A stretch of 64,000 bases of DNA from an uncultured Saprospiraceae bacterium (GTDB taxonomy: Bacteria; Bacteroidota; Bacteroidia; Chitinophagales; Saprospiraceae): contig CALLWB010000090.1 of NCBI GenBank assembly GCA_938016265.1, forward strand, positions 37,049-101,048, read 5' to 3'. Under the pieces are notes generated by a model that did not search any database, was not told the DNA's origin, and saw only the letters and a program-made list of their open reading frames with translations. This document shows, in pieces, positions 28,608-37,580 of the stretch. Every line of letters starts with the position of its first letter. Positions within the stretch are counted from its first letter, which is position 1. Position numbers and translations under genes: made by a program.

Positions 28608-30281
28608 CTACTGGCATCCGTCAATGATTGCCTCGAAATTGCTGCCTGGTTTTGCTTGGAAGCCGGGGTTTAGGTCGATTTTCTCTCCAGCGTCGAATAG
28701 GGCGTCATTCCCGGAAGGGACAGCACCTGTAGAGTTTATAGTTTGACCAATTTCGTAGTGTCCGTTTAGGTTGGGGCTGTTTAGGTTTAGGTCACTACAA
28801 GCACAGGTTTGTAGGACAGCGCCATTCCAATATCTGTCTTTTGCTGGGATCGAATGTAAATTTGGAGCGTACTCAGGTCCTATAGGTGGAAAAGTATATC
28901 CTTGAAAATAAAAAGGTGGCTGTGTATAAATCAACGATGCGGGGATGCCTCCGGGGACAGGGTTTTGATGTGCGCCTTGTACCATATTACTCTTTCTCCA
29001 AGTATTATTGATGCCTGCCTGAATAATAATCGCGCCATTTAATATTTCATTGCCTACCAGGCTTTGATTGTGAGAATAATCCTCCACAGTCATATTGTAC
29101 AGCTCTACCCTATTTCTATAGAATACATTGCCAGGGCCGGATGGGCCCCAATAGTCTGAGTTTCTAGCATATTCGACAATATTCCCCTCAAAAAGATTCA
29201 TATTAGGGAAATGACCGTGAATTGCCATATCCGTCGCGGGAGTTGTTGGGAATTGCCATTTTTGATCACGGCTATAATTGTAAGCAAACACATGGCCTGT
29301 AGCTCCCTTTGAAATAATCATCGCGTGCCTAAGTGTATGGAATACATTGTTTTCGAATCGGCCAGAAGTTGTATGCCAGGTTGAAGAAATTCCGTACCCT
29401 CGACCACCTGCTCCATAATCATGAGAATGATGGAAATAGCTATCTCGCACCTCACAACCAAGGGTATTTGCCATATCAACATGTCCACTTGTGGTATAAT
29501 CACTCTCTACATTTCTGACCCAACAAAACGCAGCATAATTCATATGTACACTATCATATCCAGCATCCAATTGTTCTATACGCAGATTCTCAATTCCAAT
29601 AAACTCTCTCATGATGATAGGGCGCATCTTTGGATTTAGAGAAGGATTGTAGTTCATAAAAAGAGGCCTGTCGGTGGTAATATTGTTCCCTGAAATTGCT
29701 AAAATTTTGAAGTATTGGCCAACTGCATTTTGTGTGGAGGGTGTATTCCAGGCAGGATTTGTATACATTAAAGCAGCATCATTTTCCTGGAATATCTCAC
29801 AATATTGTCCTGCGGTAAAACTAGAAGCATCGGCTACTTGAAAAACGGTGGTTCCCTTTGCAACAGAGCCGGTGACTGCTATTGGTGGTGGTGAATTACT
29901 TTTATAGATTTGAATGGCGTTTTGAGGATTTCCGTTGAAGCGAAAATTAAGTTTTGATGTGCCGTTACAATCTCCTCGTAAGGCCATTCTACTATTGTAC
30001 ATAAGTAGTCTGCCTTTTAGAAGATAGGTGCCTGCGGGCACAAAAACTGCAGTGTTTTCTGGAGCAGCGTTTACCGCAGCCTGAAAAGCTGCAAGATCAT
30101 CCGTAACTCCATCCCCAACCGCGCCAAAATCTGTGACGCTAGAGGCTATTGGATAGTTCGGTATTCCCCCGGGTATTCCCGCAATCGTCCAGTCTATCTG
30201 CATATTGGCAGGCAATGCTGTAGTTTGCGCCTTCACCAAAAAAGGGAACCCTATTAGGAATACAAAAACGAGCTTATTCAT
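28608..30281 (-). CDS. Secreted pectate-lyase-like parallel beta-helix protein
   Basis: 557 residues with a signal peptide (about 1-18, ending LVKAQT). The N-terminal part matches the pectate lyase superfamily pattern (SVTDFGAVGDGVTDDLAAFQ, then TAVFVPAGTYLLKGRLLM), followed by beta-helix coils rich in H, N and Y (IENLRIEQLDAGYDSVHMNY, FHHSHDYGAGGRGYG). The last ~60 residues (EIGQTINSTGAVPSGNDALF, then GEKIDLNPGFQAKPGSNFEA) resemble the '3-coathanger stack' module at the ends of secreted Bacteroidota proteins. A polysaccharide lyase or hydrolase role is likely, but catalytic residues cannot be assigned. No other carbohydrate gene is adjacent. Confidence 0.82.
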   Translation of the reverse strand: MNKLVFVFLIGFPFLVKAQTTALPANMQIDWTIAGIPGGIPNYPIASSVTDFGAVGDGVTDDLAAFQAAVNAAPENTAVFVPAGTYLLKGRLLMYNSRMALRGDCNGTSKLNFRFNGNPQNAIQIYKSNSPPPIAVTGSVAKGTTVFQVADASSFTAGQYCEIFQENDAALMYTNPAWNTPSTQNAVGQYFKILAISGNNITTDRPLFMNYNPSLNPKMRPIIMREFIGIENLRIEQLDAGYDSVHMNYAAFCWVRNVESDYTTSGHVDMANTLGCEVRDSYFHHSHDYGAGGRGYGISSTWHTTSGRFENNVFHTLRHAMIISKGATGHVFAYNYSRDQKWQFPTTPATDMAIHGHFPNMNLFEGNIVEYARNSDYWGPSGPGNVFYRNRVELYNMTVEDYSHNQSLVGNEILNGAIIIQAGINNTWRKSNMVQGAHQNPVPGGIPASLIYTQPPFYFQGYTFPPIGPEYAPNLHSIPAKDRYWNGAVLQTCACSDLNLNSPNLNGHYEIGQTINSTGAVPSGNDALFDAGEKIDLNPGFQAKPGSNFEAIIDGCQ

Positions 30282-30362
30282 AATGGATTATATTTCCAAA
30301 TTAAAATACAAAAAATTATTAATAGCTATTGAATTGTTAGGCTGCTTCCAGTAGAATTGACG

Positions 30363-32114
30363 TTATTCCTGTATAGGAATCGTAAAAAAGAAAACGGAAC
30401 CTACATTGACTTTAGATTCTACCCAGATTTTCCCACCGAAATAGTCAATTATTTTTTTGCAGGTAGCCAGTCCAATTCCGGAGCCTTGATATTCGGTTTG
30501 GTGATGTAGTCGGTTGAAAATGCTGAATACTCGTTCCTGATGTTCCTCAGGAATCCCAATACCGTTGTCGGAAATAGAGAATTGGTAGGAAGGTCCTATT
30601 TTTTTAGCTTTTATTTCTATAATTGGGGCCACCTCTTTTTTTCTAAACTTCAAAGCATTGGAAATAATGTTTTGAAACAACTGATTAAGCAGGGTTTCCT
30701 GGGTAAGGATTTCAGGGAGTTTGTTATAAATAATTTCTCCTTTGGTTTCTACTAAAATTAGGTGGAGGCTTGCTCTTATTTTTATTAATAATTCTTCCAG
30801 ATTAACTAGCGTTGGTTTTTGTTGGCTGTAGCCTGCTTTTGCGTAGTTGAGCAGGTCTTCTAGCAAGACCATCATTCGTTTGGCGTTGGTCATTATAATT
30901 TCGAGATACTCTTTGCTATCTGGGTCGTCCCGGTCTTTTAATCTGCGTTCAAGTAAATTGGAGAAGCTGCTGATCATTCGAAGAGGTTCCCGCATATCAT
31001 GAGAAGCGACGCTTGCAAACTGTTTTAGTTCGTCGTTGATTCTGCGGAGCAGTAATTGCTCTTGTTCCATTTGTAGGAGCGCTTGTTTGCTTTTTTCCAT
31101 TTCGAAGGTCAGCTCCAGGTTTTTTATGGTATTCGCTTTTTCAAGACTAAACAATTCTACTTGCGAATCTTTATATAAGATGTGGTAATCTAGCGCTTTT
31201 TCGAAATCGCCGGATTCTTTATAGATTTCAAACAAATGCTTGTATGATTCCGCCAATGCATTTTTTGCTCCGCACTTTTTGTTGATTTTTTTTGCCTGGT
31301 GAGCGATTTCGAGTGCTCTGTCGAACCTTTTTAGTTTTCTCAAACAAACACTTTGATAATTGAGCACCACTCCTTTTTTATCAATGATTCCTAATTCGTC
31401 AAGCAGTAAAATAGATTTTTCGTAAGAGGCGAGCGCATATTCACTCTTGTCTTGTTTTACTTCAATTTGTGCGACATTGGCCAATGCATAGGCCAGGTAT
31501 GCCTTGTCTTCAGATTTTGTAGCAAGTTGATATACCTTATTAAAATAAAGGAATGCCTCTTCGTTGTCATTTTTTTCAAAGTAGATATTCCCAATATTAT
31601 TCAGAACTCTCATGATACTGGTTTCCAGTTGGAGATCTGTATAATATTGGAGTGTTTTCTGGTAGTATTCAAGGGCTTTGTCGAACTTTTTTTGATTTTT
31701 ATAAAGCAATCCGATATTATTGAGGGTACTAGCGATTGCTTTTGGTTTCTTCAGTTCTTCCCTGAGATTTAATGCCTCGAAAAGGTTTTTTAATGCTTTT
31801 GGATAATTTCCCAATTCTATGTTGATAAAAGCATTGTTATTAAGGACCATAGCCTTAATGCCTTTGTCCTTTGATTCGCGGGTAAGCTCCACCAGTTTTT
31901 CAGAAACAATAAGTGCGCTTAAATAATCGCTTAATGTAACATGTATTTTTTCTTGTTCAAGAAGGGAGGATACCACAAGCGATTCCATTTCCAAATTGTC
32001 AGCATTGGATACGATGTCTTCGTAAGCAGCTAGAGCTTTTTCGTACTTTTTTTGTTCTTTTAAGGTATTTGCAAGCTCAAAAAAATGAAGAGCATTTTCA
32101 TTTTCTGTCATCAA
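30363..32114 (-). CDS. Soluble TPR sensor histidine kinase
   Basis: 583 residues; an ATG one codon downstream is an equal start. The N-terminal ~290 residues are TPR repeats (GIKAMVLNNNAFINIELGN, TLNNIGLLYKNQKKFDKALE, VLNNIGNIYFEKNDNEEAF, and so on). A coiled-coil linker (about 300-365) leads to the histidine kinase core: H-box ASHDMREPLRMISSFSNLL with His372, N-box LFQNIISNALKFRKKE, G1 SDNGIGIPEEH and G2 GSGIGLATCKKII. There is no signal peptide, no transmembrane helix and no receiver domain, so it is probably cytoplasmic. The TPR part may sense a protein or peptide partner. No response regulator is adjacent, so the kinase is an orphan in this window. Confidence 0.9.
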   Translation of the reverse strand: MMTENENALHFFELANTLKEQKKYEKALAAYEDIVSNADNLEMESLVVSSLLEQEKIHVTLSDYLSALIVSEKLVELTRESKDKGIKAMVLNNNAFINIELGNYPKALKNLFEALNLREELKKPKAIASTLNNIGLLYKNQKKFDKALEYYQKTLQYYTDLQLETSIMRVLNNIGNIYFEKNDNEEAFLYFNKVYQLATKSEDKAYLAYALANVAQIEVKQDKSEYALASYEKSILLLDELGIIDKKGVVLNYQSVCLRKLKRFDRALEIAHQAKKINKKCGAKNALAESYKHLFEIYKESGDFEKALDYHILYKDSQVELFSLEKANTIKNLELTFEMEKSKQALLQMEQEQLLLRRINDELKQFASVASHDMREPLRMISSFSNLLERRLKDRDDPDSKEYLEIIMTNAKRMMVLLEDLLNYAKAGYSQQKPTLVNLEELLIKIRASLHLILVETKGEIIYNKLPEILTQETLLNQLFQNIISNALKFRKKEVAPIIEIKAKKIGPSYQFSISDNGIGIPEEHQERVFSIFNRLHHQTEYQGSGIGLATCKKIIDYFGGKIWVESKVNVGSVFFFTIPIQE

Positions 32115-32438
32115 AATAGATAATTAAGTTGTTTTGGAAATCAATTTTCACAATGTCTATTTTTCGCTTGGGTGATGGTTGCATTTTGTTTTTCTAGTCA
32201 ATTGCTATTTTTAAAGAAAAATAATACTCTTTGGATATCAATTCTTTTAGTATATTAATTCTTGTGCAATTTACAATAAAAAATTAAATGCATTGATGTT
32301 ATTGGGCTTGGACCTAGCAAGAATCACCCATTTTTTCAATAAGATTTTATTTTTTTGACTGCCATTTATTAATAAACTGAAAGTCTGAGTAAATTTGTTA
32401 GAAACATTAAAAGAGTCATCGAAAACAAACTAAAAATC
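32115..32438. other. Intergenic region between divergent genes
   Basis: 324 AT-rich bases between the histidine kinase and pepT, with one -7-like box at 32390-32397 for pepT. No other signal was seen. Confidence 0.55.
32390..32397 (+). promoter_or_regulatory. Bacteroidota -7 box for pepT
   Basis: TAAATTTG is an exact TAnnTTTG match 41 bases before the pepT ATG. A correctly spaced -33 TTTG is missing. Confidence 0.45.
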
Positions 32439-33689
32439 ATGCCTGAATTTGCCTTTAATCATACAGTTACTGACCGTTTTTTACAATATGTGACTATTGA
32501 TACCCAATCTGACCCCACCTCACCAACTTGTCCATCTACGCCTAAACAAAAGAATCTTGGAAAGGTTTTGGTCGCGGAACTAAAAGAAATGGGCATTGAA
32601 GATGCTCATATGGATGAGCACGGTTATGTGTATGCAACTATTCCAGAAAACAGCGATAAAAATGTTCCTGTTATTTGTTTTTGTTCGCACATGGATACTT
32701 CACCAGACAGCAGTGGGACAAATGTTGTGCCTATCGTGCATAAAAACTACGCCGGGCAGGATTTAGTCTTACCAGATGATCCTTCTCAAATAATTCAGAT
32801 GAACGAACATCCTGACCTCAAACATCAAATTGGAAACGATGTAATCACTGCTAGTGGATTGACATTGCTAGGTGCCGACAACAAGTCTGGTCTGGCTGCA
32901 ATTATGGATGCTGCGTATTTTTTTATGAGCAATCCAGATATAAAACATGGTAGAGTAAGAATATTGTTTACTCCAGACGAAGAAATCGGCCGCGGAGCAG
33001 ATAAGGTTGATATCAAAAAACTAGCCGCTGATTTTGGATACACCATCGATGGAGAATCTTTAGGGACGGTAGAAGACGAAACCTTTTCGGCAGATGGCGT
33101 GACCATCAAAATCCAAGGAGTTAGTGCGCATCCAGGGTTTGCAAAGGGAAAAATGGAAAGTGCCATAAAAATTGCCTCAGCAATCATCGACCGACTGCCA
33201 AAAGACCGATTGTCTCCAGAAACAACAGAATTAAAACAAGGGTTTATTCACCCAACCAATATAGAAGGCAAGATAGAACAGGCAACCATCAATTTTATCA
33301 TACGCGATTTTGAAGAATCAGGTCTTGAGGAGCACGAAGCTGCGCTAAAGGCCGTTATGAAAGAAGTACTAAAAGAGTACCCCAATTCCTCGGCTGAGTT
33401 TAGAATAACAAAGCAGTATCGTAACATGAAAAATGTGTTGGCTAAACAACCTGAGATTGTAGAATATGCCTTGGAGGCCGTCAAAGAAGCAGGAGTCACT
33501 CCTAGACTGAATAGTATACGTGGAGGCACAGATGGGTCACGTCTTTCCTATATGGGACTACCCTGCCCAAACATTTTTGCTGGGGAACATGCTTTTCATT
33601 CTAAGCACGAGTGGGTGTCTGTCCAAGATATGGAAAAAGCGGTGCAGACGATTATTAATTTGTGTGTGATTTGGGAAGCCCGATCTTAG
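32439..33689 (+). CDS. pepT: Peptidase T (tripeptide aminopeptidase)
   Basis: 416 residues, close to the 408 of the E. coli enzyme. It removes N-terminal residues from tripeptides in the cytoplasm using two zinc ions (M20 family). Key segments: CFCSHMDTSPDSSG (H-x-D zinc ligand and catalytic Asp), LLGADNKSGLAAIMDAA (bridging Asp), LFTPDEEIGRGAD (catalytic Glu-Glu), SAHPGFAKGKM (dimerisation-domain His), YNM-like QYRNMKN, and IRGGTDGSRLSYMGLPCPN followed by GEHAFHSKHEWVS (last zinc His). It is monocistronic, with a -7 box upstream and a T-tailed terminator downstream. Confidence 0.96.
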   Translation: MPEFAFNHTVTDRFLQYVTIDTQSDPTSPTCPSTPKQKNLGKVLVAELKEMGIEDAHMDEHGYVYATIPENSDKNVPVICFCSHMDTSPDSSGTNVVPIVHKNYAGQDLVLPDDPSQIIQMNEHPDLKHQIGNDVITASGLTLLGADNKSGLAAIMDAAYFFMSNPDIKHGRVRILFTPDEEIGRGADKVDIKKLAADFGYTIDGESLGTVEDETFSADGVTIKIQGVSAHPGFAKGKMESAIKIASAIIDRLPKDRLSPETTELKQGFIHPTNIEGKIEQATINFIIRDFEESGLEEHEAALKAVMKEVLKEYPNSSAEFRITKQYRNMKNVLAKQPEIVEYALEAVKEAGVTPRLNSIRGGTDGSRLSYMGLPCPNIFAGEHAFHSKHEWVSVQDMEKAVQTIINLCVIWEARS

Positions 33690-33830
33690 ATTTGTTATTA
33701 ACTTACTAAGTATATTGAGTTAGTTGCTTGTCCATACACTTTAGAAGCGATTATTAGCTAGACTTTCTGTCGCTCCTAGTTGTCCAATAACTCAATTATC
33801 TATAAATTCTTCACTTAGGGAAATAAAAAA

Positions 33831-33849
33831 AGACGCAATAATTGCGTCT
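33831..33849. terminator. Bidirectional terminator between pepT and tRNA-His
   Basis: The inverted repeat AGACGCAAT/ATTGCGTCT around a one-base centre (effective loop TAA) is flanked by T runs on both strands (33849-33856 forward; A-rich 33822-33830, read as T on the reverse). It can end pepT in one direction and the tRNA in the other. Confidence 0.85.
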
Positions 33850-33855
33850 TTTTTT

Positions 33856-33933
33856 TGGGGTGGAAGACGGGATTCGAACCCGCGACCCTCGATACCACAA
33901 ACCGATGCTCTAACCAACTGAGCTACAACCACC
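33856..33933 (-). tRNA. tRNA-His, anticodon GTG, CCA encoded
   Basis: On the reverse strand the cloverleaf reads: extra G-1 at 33933, acceptor GTGGTTG, TA, D stem GCTC/GAGC, anticodon stem TCGGT/ATCGA around loop TTGTGGT (anticodon GTG), variable GGGTC, T arm GCGGG-TTCGAAT-CCCGT, acceptor CTTCCAC, C73 and encoded CCA (33858-33856). G-1 opposite C73 is the tRNA-His identity mark. An oddity: acceptor positions 5-68 and 6-67 are both U-U, leaving five of seven canonical acceptor pairs. Confidence 0.93.
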
Positions 33934-33984
33934 ATTTATACAAAGCGATGCAAAGATAAAATAGTTCCTAAAAAACAAAAAGGA

Positions 33985-34716
33985 TTATCCAATTTTCTTT
34001 AAATTTTCTCCAACCGCTTCCCAATTGATCACATTGAAAATGTTGGAAAGGTACTCCCCTCTTCTATTCTGATAGTTTAGGTAATAGGCATGTTCCCAGA
34101 CATCTACGCCTAAAATTGGTGTTCCATTCTTTGCGACAAGCTTTGTCATCAATGGATTATCCTGATTGGGAGTGCTAGTAATAAATAATTTTTTCTTCTC
34201 GTCTACACAAAGCCAAGCCCATCCAGAGCCGAAAACAGATTTCCCTGCTTTTTGGAAAGCTTCTTTAAATTTTTCGAAAGATCCAAAGTCTCTGTTTATT
34301 GCATCCGCTATATCTCCTGATGGTTTGCCACCACCTGGCCCTAGAATTGACCAAAACAATGAATGATTGTAATGCCCACCTCCATTGTTTCTAATTCCTG
34401 CGTCTGATTTTGTAACATTGGCCAGAATAGACTCTATTGATTTTCCAACAAAATTTGATCCTTTGAGGGCTGCGTTCAGTTTTTTGACATAACCAGCATG
34501 ATGTTTTCCATGATGGATCCCCATCGTCCGTGCATCTATGTTTGGTGCAAGAGCCTCAGGAGCGAAGTTCAGTGCTGGAAGAGAAAATTCAACAGCAGCA
34601 ACATTGTTAGAAGGTTCGTTTGTTGTTGATTGGGAATTGTTACAACTTAATATTGGGGCGACCAATGATCCGGTGGCTACAATACTTGTTAATTTTAGGA
34701 AATGTCTTTTATCCAT
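33985..34716 (-). CDS. Fe/Mn superoxide dismutase exported as a lipoprotein
   Basis: 243 residues, about 40 longer than a cytoplasmic enzyme because of an N-terminal extension with a hydrophobic signal and lipobox PILSC (Cys25). It converts superoxide to peroxide and oxygen. The core is complete: MGIHHGKHHAGYVKKLNAAL (first metal His), NNGGGHYNHSLFWSIL (second His), GSGWAWLCVD, and GVDVWEHAYYLNYQNRRGEY (metal Asp and His). The choice between Fe and Mn is not safe to read. Lipidation implies a periplasmic or surface location, protecting against external superoxide. A near-consensus promoter is just upstream. Nothing indicates an operon. Confidence 0.92.
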   Translation of the reverse strand: MDKRHFLKLTSIVATGSLVAPILSCNNSQSTTNEPSNNVAAVEFSLPALNFAPEALAPNIDARTMGIHHGKHHAGYVKKLNAALKGSNFVGKSIESILANVTKSDAGIRNNGGGHYNHSLFWSILGPGGGKPSGDIADAINRDFGSFEKFKEAFQKAGKSVFGSGWAWLCVDEKKKLFITSTPNQDNPLMTKLVAKNGTPILGVDVWEHAYYLNYQNRRGEYLSNIFNVINWEAVGENLKKIG

Positions 34717-35321
34717 TTTGTGCAGGGTTATCCGATTTAATTTGTGAATGCATCAAAATTACGAATATTCATATCATAAACAAATCCATTATTTAAATGA
34801 ATAATATTTTCCAACAAAAAGAAACAAATTGTGTAATTAATCATATTTTTTAAGTCAATGTTCTTACGTCTCAAATTGTTGGATAATCCAATTTATTTGA
34901 TTTTTTAGGCTTGAAAAAGAAAAAAAAAGAAAAAAAAGGAGCTTTTATTAATTCATTTCTTACGCGTTCAAGAGTGATTTTCAAAAATTAATTAAAATAC
35001 TTATAAACCAATTGATTGCATTAATAATTGTCACAAATATTACTATAAAAAATTGTAGAAAACCCCATTTCTTTAATACCGAACACAATTGACTATAAAC
35101 CAGCTACTTGCACTTAAATTCGATTTAAATAAAAAACAAATAGGTATTTAAAGCATCTATTAAACCTTCTAAACACCAACATTAATTACATATTTATTGT
35201 AGAAAAAACACGCCTTTTTGACTACAGTTCTAACAGATATTAGTTTTTACCAATACTTTGAAAAAAGAATTTAAGTCACCATATTTAGAGCGTAGAACCG
35301 AACAAAAATCAACATTAGCTC
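34717..35321. other. AT-rich intergenic region between divergent genes
   Basis: 605 very AT-rich bases, including an A-rich run around 34915-34940. It contains the superoxide dismutase promoter. For the ATPase gene only an imperfect TACTTTG (35255-35261) is seen. No gene is supported. Confidence 0.55.
34754..34784 (-). promoter_or_regulatory. Consensus Bacteroidota promoter of the superoxide dismutase gene
   Basis: Read on the reverse strand, TTTG (34784-34781), 19 bases, then TAATTTTG (34761-34754). This is an exact fit to TTTG-N19-21-TAnnTTTG, placing the transcript start about 30 bases before the ATG at 34716. Confidence 0.75.
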
Positions 35322-36683
35322 ATGAATCCTGACGAAAACCTAAGGTCGAATCTATTAGACGCCCTGAAGTTAGCACCTGACAATCCTCCTTTGCTCAAGC
35401 AAATCGCGGATATCGAATTTCATATGTGCTATTATAAGGAAGCGCTTGAAAAGTATAAAAAATCAATTGAACTAGGGATTGACTCCAATGAGGCGAAACT
35501 AGGATTAGCAAAATGTTACTTTGCCCTTGAAAAGCCTTCTGCAGCAATAGTCATCGCTGAAGAATTAGCAAAGGATGATGATGCCCCTACCGAAGTTTTC
35601 ATGCTTCTCTGTAAATTACTAATCAACGAAAAACAGTTTAGCCTTGCCCGTGACCATTATAATATAGCGGTGTCGATGGATGAAAAATTTATTGATGAAT
35701 CTATCGAGTACAAGTTGAGGAACAAAGCTTCCGAACCTAAACAAATTGAAGAAGACTGGGATGCCGTACCTCAAAAACAGGTCGAAGATGATTTTGATGA
35801 AGAGGATTACTTAGCGCAATTTGAACAACCTACTACTGATTTTTCGCATGTTGGGGGTTTAGAAAATGTAAAAGAAGAGATTAGTCTCAAGATTATATAC
35901 CCTATAAAGCATCCAGACTTATTTGAAGAATATGGACAAACTGCTGGTGGGGGAATTCTTTTATACGGTCCTCCTGGTTGTGGCAAGACACACATCGCAA
36001 GAGCAGTAGCTGGTGAGGCGGAAGCCGCTTTTTTGTCAGTTGGCATACACGAAATACTAGATATGTGGATTGGCAACAGCGAAAAAAATCTAAACGAAAT
36101 ATTTGAGCTTGCCAGAAGACAACAACCTTGTGTTTTGTTTTTTGACGAAGTTGATGCTTTAGGTGCGAGTCGTGCAGATATGAAAAAAAGCAGCACACGA
36201 CATATTGTCAATCAATTCTTATCTGAAATGGATGGCGTAGATAGTGATAATGACGGCGTACTTTCTTTGGCAGCGACCAATGCTCCATGGCATCTTGATT
36301 CTGCGTTTCGTCGTCCAGGACGGTTTGACAAGATTATTTTTGTTCCGCCACCTGATTTAAAAGCAAGGATTGAAATCCTTGACATTTTAATAAAAGACAA
36401 ACCATGTGAGGAATTGGATTTGCAACAAATTGCTGAAAAGACAGAAGATTTTTCAGGAGCAGATCTAAAATCATTAATCACCAATGTGATTGAGCAATGT
36501 TTGAGAAATTCTATCCGCTCAGGGAATAAAGTGTTAATATCTCAGGATTTGATGCTAGAAGGACTGAAAACAGTGAAACCTACAACAAAGGAGTGGTTTA
36601 AAATTGCTCGGAATTATGCATTATATGCAAATGAAGGTGGGCTCTATGATGATATTTTGGAATATTTAAAAATAAAAAAATAA
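35322..36683 (+). CDS. TPR-AAA+ ATPase
   Basis: 453 residues. The N-terminal ~130 residues form TPR-like helices (LADIEF-like QIADIEFHMCYYKEALEKY, then KLGLAKCYFALEKPSAAI); an acidic linker (about 145-170, DDFDEEDYLAQFEQ) follows. One AAA+ module then shows VGGLENVKEEI, Walker A GPPGCGKT (216-223), pore-loop-like LDMWIGNSEKN, Walker B CVLFFDEVDAL (about 270-280), sensor 1 LAATNAPW, arginine-finger region DSAFRRPGRFDK and the lid helix FSGADLKSL. It resembles the CDC48/FtsH/26S AAA clade but lacks protease and second AAA domains. The likely role is ATP-driven protein remodelling with TPR-based client binding. A TPR-only gene follows on the same strand. Confidence 0.87.
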   Translation: MNPDENLRSNLLDALKLAPDNPPLLKQIADIEFHMCYYKEALEKYKKSIELGIDSNEAKLGLAKCYFALEKPSAAIVIAEELAKDDDAPTEVFMLLCKLLINEKQFSLARDHYNIAVSMDEKFIDESIEYKLRNKASEPKQIEEDWDAVPQKQVEDDFDEEDYLAQFEQPTTDFSHVGGLENVKEEISLKIIYPIKHPDLFEEYGQTAGGGILLYGPPGCGKTHIARAVAGEAEAAFLSVGIHEILDMWIGNSEKNLNEIFELARRQQPCVLFFDEVDALGASRADMKKSSTRHIVNQFLSEMDGVDSDNDGVLSLAATNAPWHLDSAFRRPGRFDKIIFVPPPDLKARIEILDILIKDKPCEELDLQQIAEKTEDFSGADLKSLITNVIEQCLRNSIRSGNKVLISQDLMLEGLKTVKPTTKEWFKIARNYALYANEGGLYDDILEYLKIKK

Positions 36684-36700
36684 AATCTAATCTAGATTTT
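36682..36700 (+). terminator. Weak AT-rich terminator after the AAA ATPase gene
   Basis: AAAATCTA (36682-36689) and TAGATTTT (36693-36700) form an 8-bp stem with a 3-base loop. It overlaps the stop codon and is followed by only one further T. Confidence 0.35.
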
Positions 36701-36860
36701 TATTAATATTAAGTCTGGTATTCTTTAAATGGGTAACGAAAATCAGATAATAGCAAACTTTTAGTTTTTTGTGCGATTAACTATTGTTTGCCAAGTTTGC
36801 AGCTCCAGCTATGAAGGAGAAAGCAGGCAAAAGGCTAAGTTTTAACCCATAATCCAAGGG

Positions 36861-36903
36861 TCATTGGTGAAGTTGTTTTTTGACGACTTCAATGATCATT
36901 TTT
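36861..36903 (+). terminator. Intrinsic terminator just ahead of the TPR gene
   Basis: Arms 36861-36876 and 36883-36895 pair as TCATT + GAAGTTGT against ACGACTTC + AATGA with a 3-base bulge and one G-U wobble, then TTTTT. It ends 21 bases before the ATG at 36924, so it could end the ATPase transcript or attenuate the TPR gene. Confidence 0.6.
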
Positions 36904-36923
36904 GTTAATTAAACAAAAACGAG

Positions 36924-37580
36924 ATGGAAAAGGATTATGAAAATCTTAGCAAGCCTGAATTGCTAATTCAACACAAAAAATTTCACTTGGCAGAACGCCA
37001 ACTGAGGGATACTATTGACCAAGGCAATGCCGATGAAGAGATTCATTCTTTATTGAGCACCATACTACTTAAAAAACAAAAATTTAAGGAGGCGCATTTT
37101 CAAGCAAATCGTGGATTGCAAATCAATCCTGAAAATGCTTATTGTTTCTTTGCCAAAAGTCTTATCCATTCTGAAGAGGGAGATTTGGAAGAAGCCATTT
37201 CAACCATTCGAGTGGCGCTAAAACTAAATCCTAACCATACGGACTATCTTTATCATTTAGCGAATCTCTTTTTTGACGGAAAACGAGAAGTCGAATTCAT
37301 ACAACTTATCCATAGGATACTTGGACTTGATCCTGAGCATATAGACACTAGAAATCTACAAGCCAAACACCTGATTGCCAACAACAACTATCAAAAAGCT
37401 AAAGATTTGCTTAAGGATACGTTGAAACTAGATCCACTGCAGGCAGAAAGTTTTTATCTATTGGGAAATTGTTATTTGAAACTGTCTAGTTTGGAAAAGG
37501 CGAAAGATTGTTTTCTACAAGCGCTTAGCTTTAATCCTATGCTTGAAAAAGCGGAGAATGGTTTGAAGGAGTGTTGTTAG
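36924..37580 (+). CDS. TPR protein
   Basis: 218 residues, no signal peptide or membrane helix, made of about five TPR units (LSTILLKKQKFKEAHFQANR, ISTIRVALKLNPNHTDYLYH, AKDLLKDTLKLDPLQAESFY, LLGNCYLKLSSLEKAKDCFL). TPR proteins are scaffolds. Its position 240 bases after the TPR-AAA ATPase suggests a partner or adaptor, but a terminator-like hairpin lies between them, so co-transcription is uncertain. Confidence 0.8.
   Translation: MEKDYENLSKPELLIQHKKFHLAERQLRDTIDQGNADEEIHSLLSTILLKKQKFKEAHFQANRGLQINPENAYCFFAKSLIHSEEGDLEEAISTIRVALKLNPNHTDYLYHLANLFFDGKREVEFIQLIHRILGLDPEHIDTRNLQAKHLIANNNYQKAKDLLKDTLKLDPLQAESFYLLGNCYLKLSSLEKAKDCFLQALSFNPMLEKAENGLKECC

Noticed and set aside
34915..34942. Long A-rich run
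   Set aside because: Simple low-complexity DNA with no hairpin or promoter around it.
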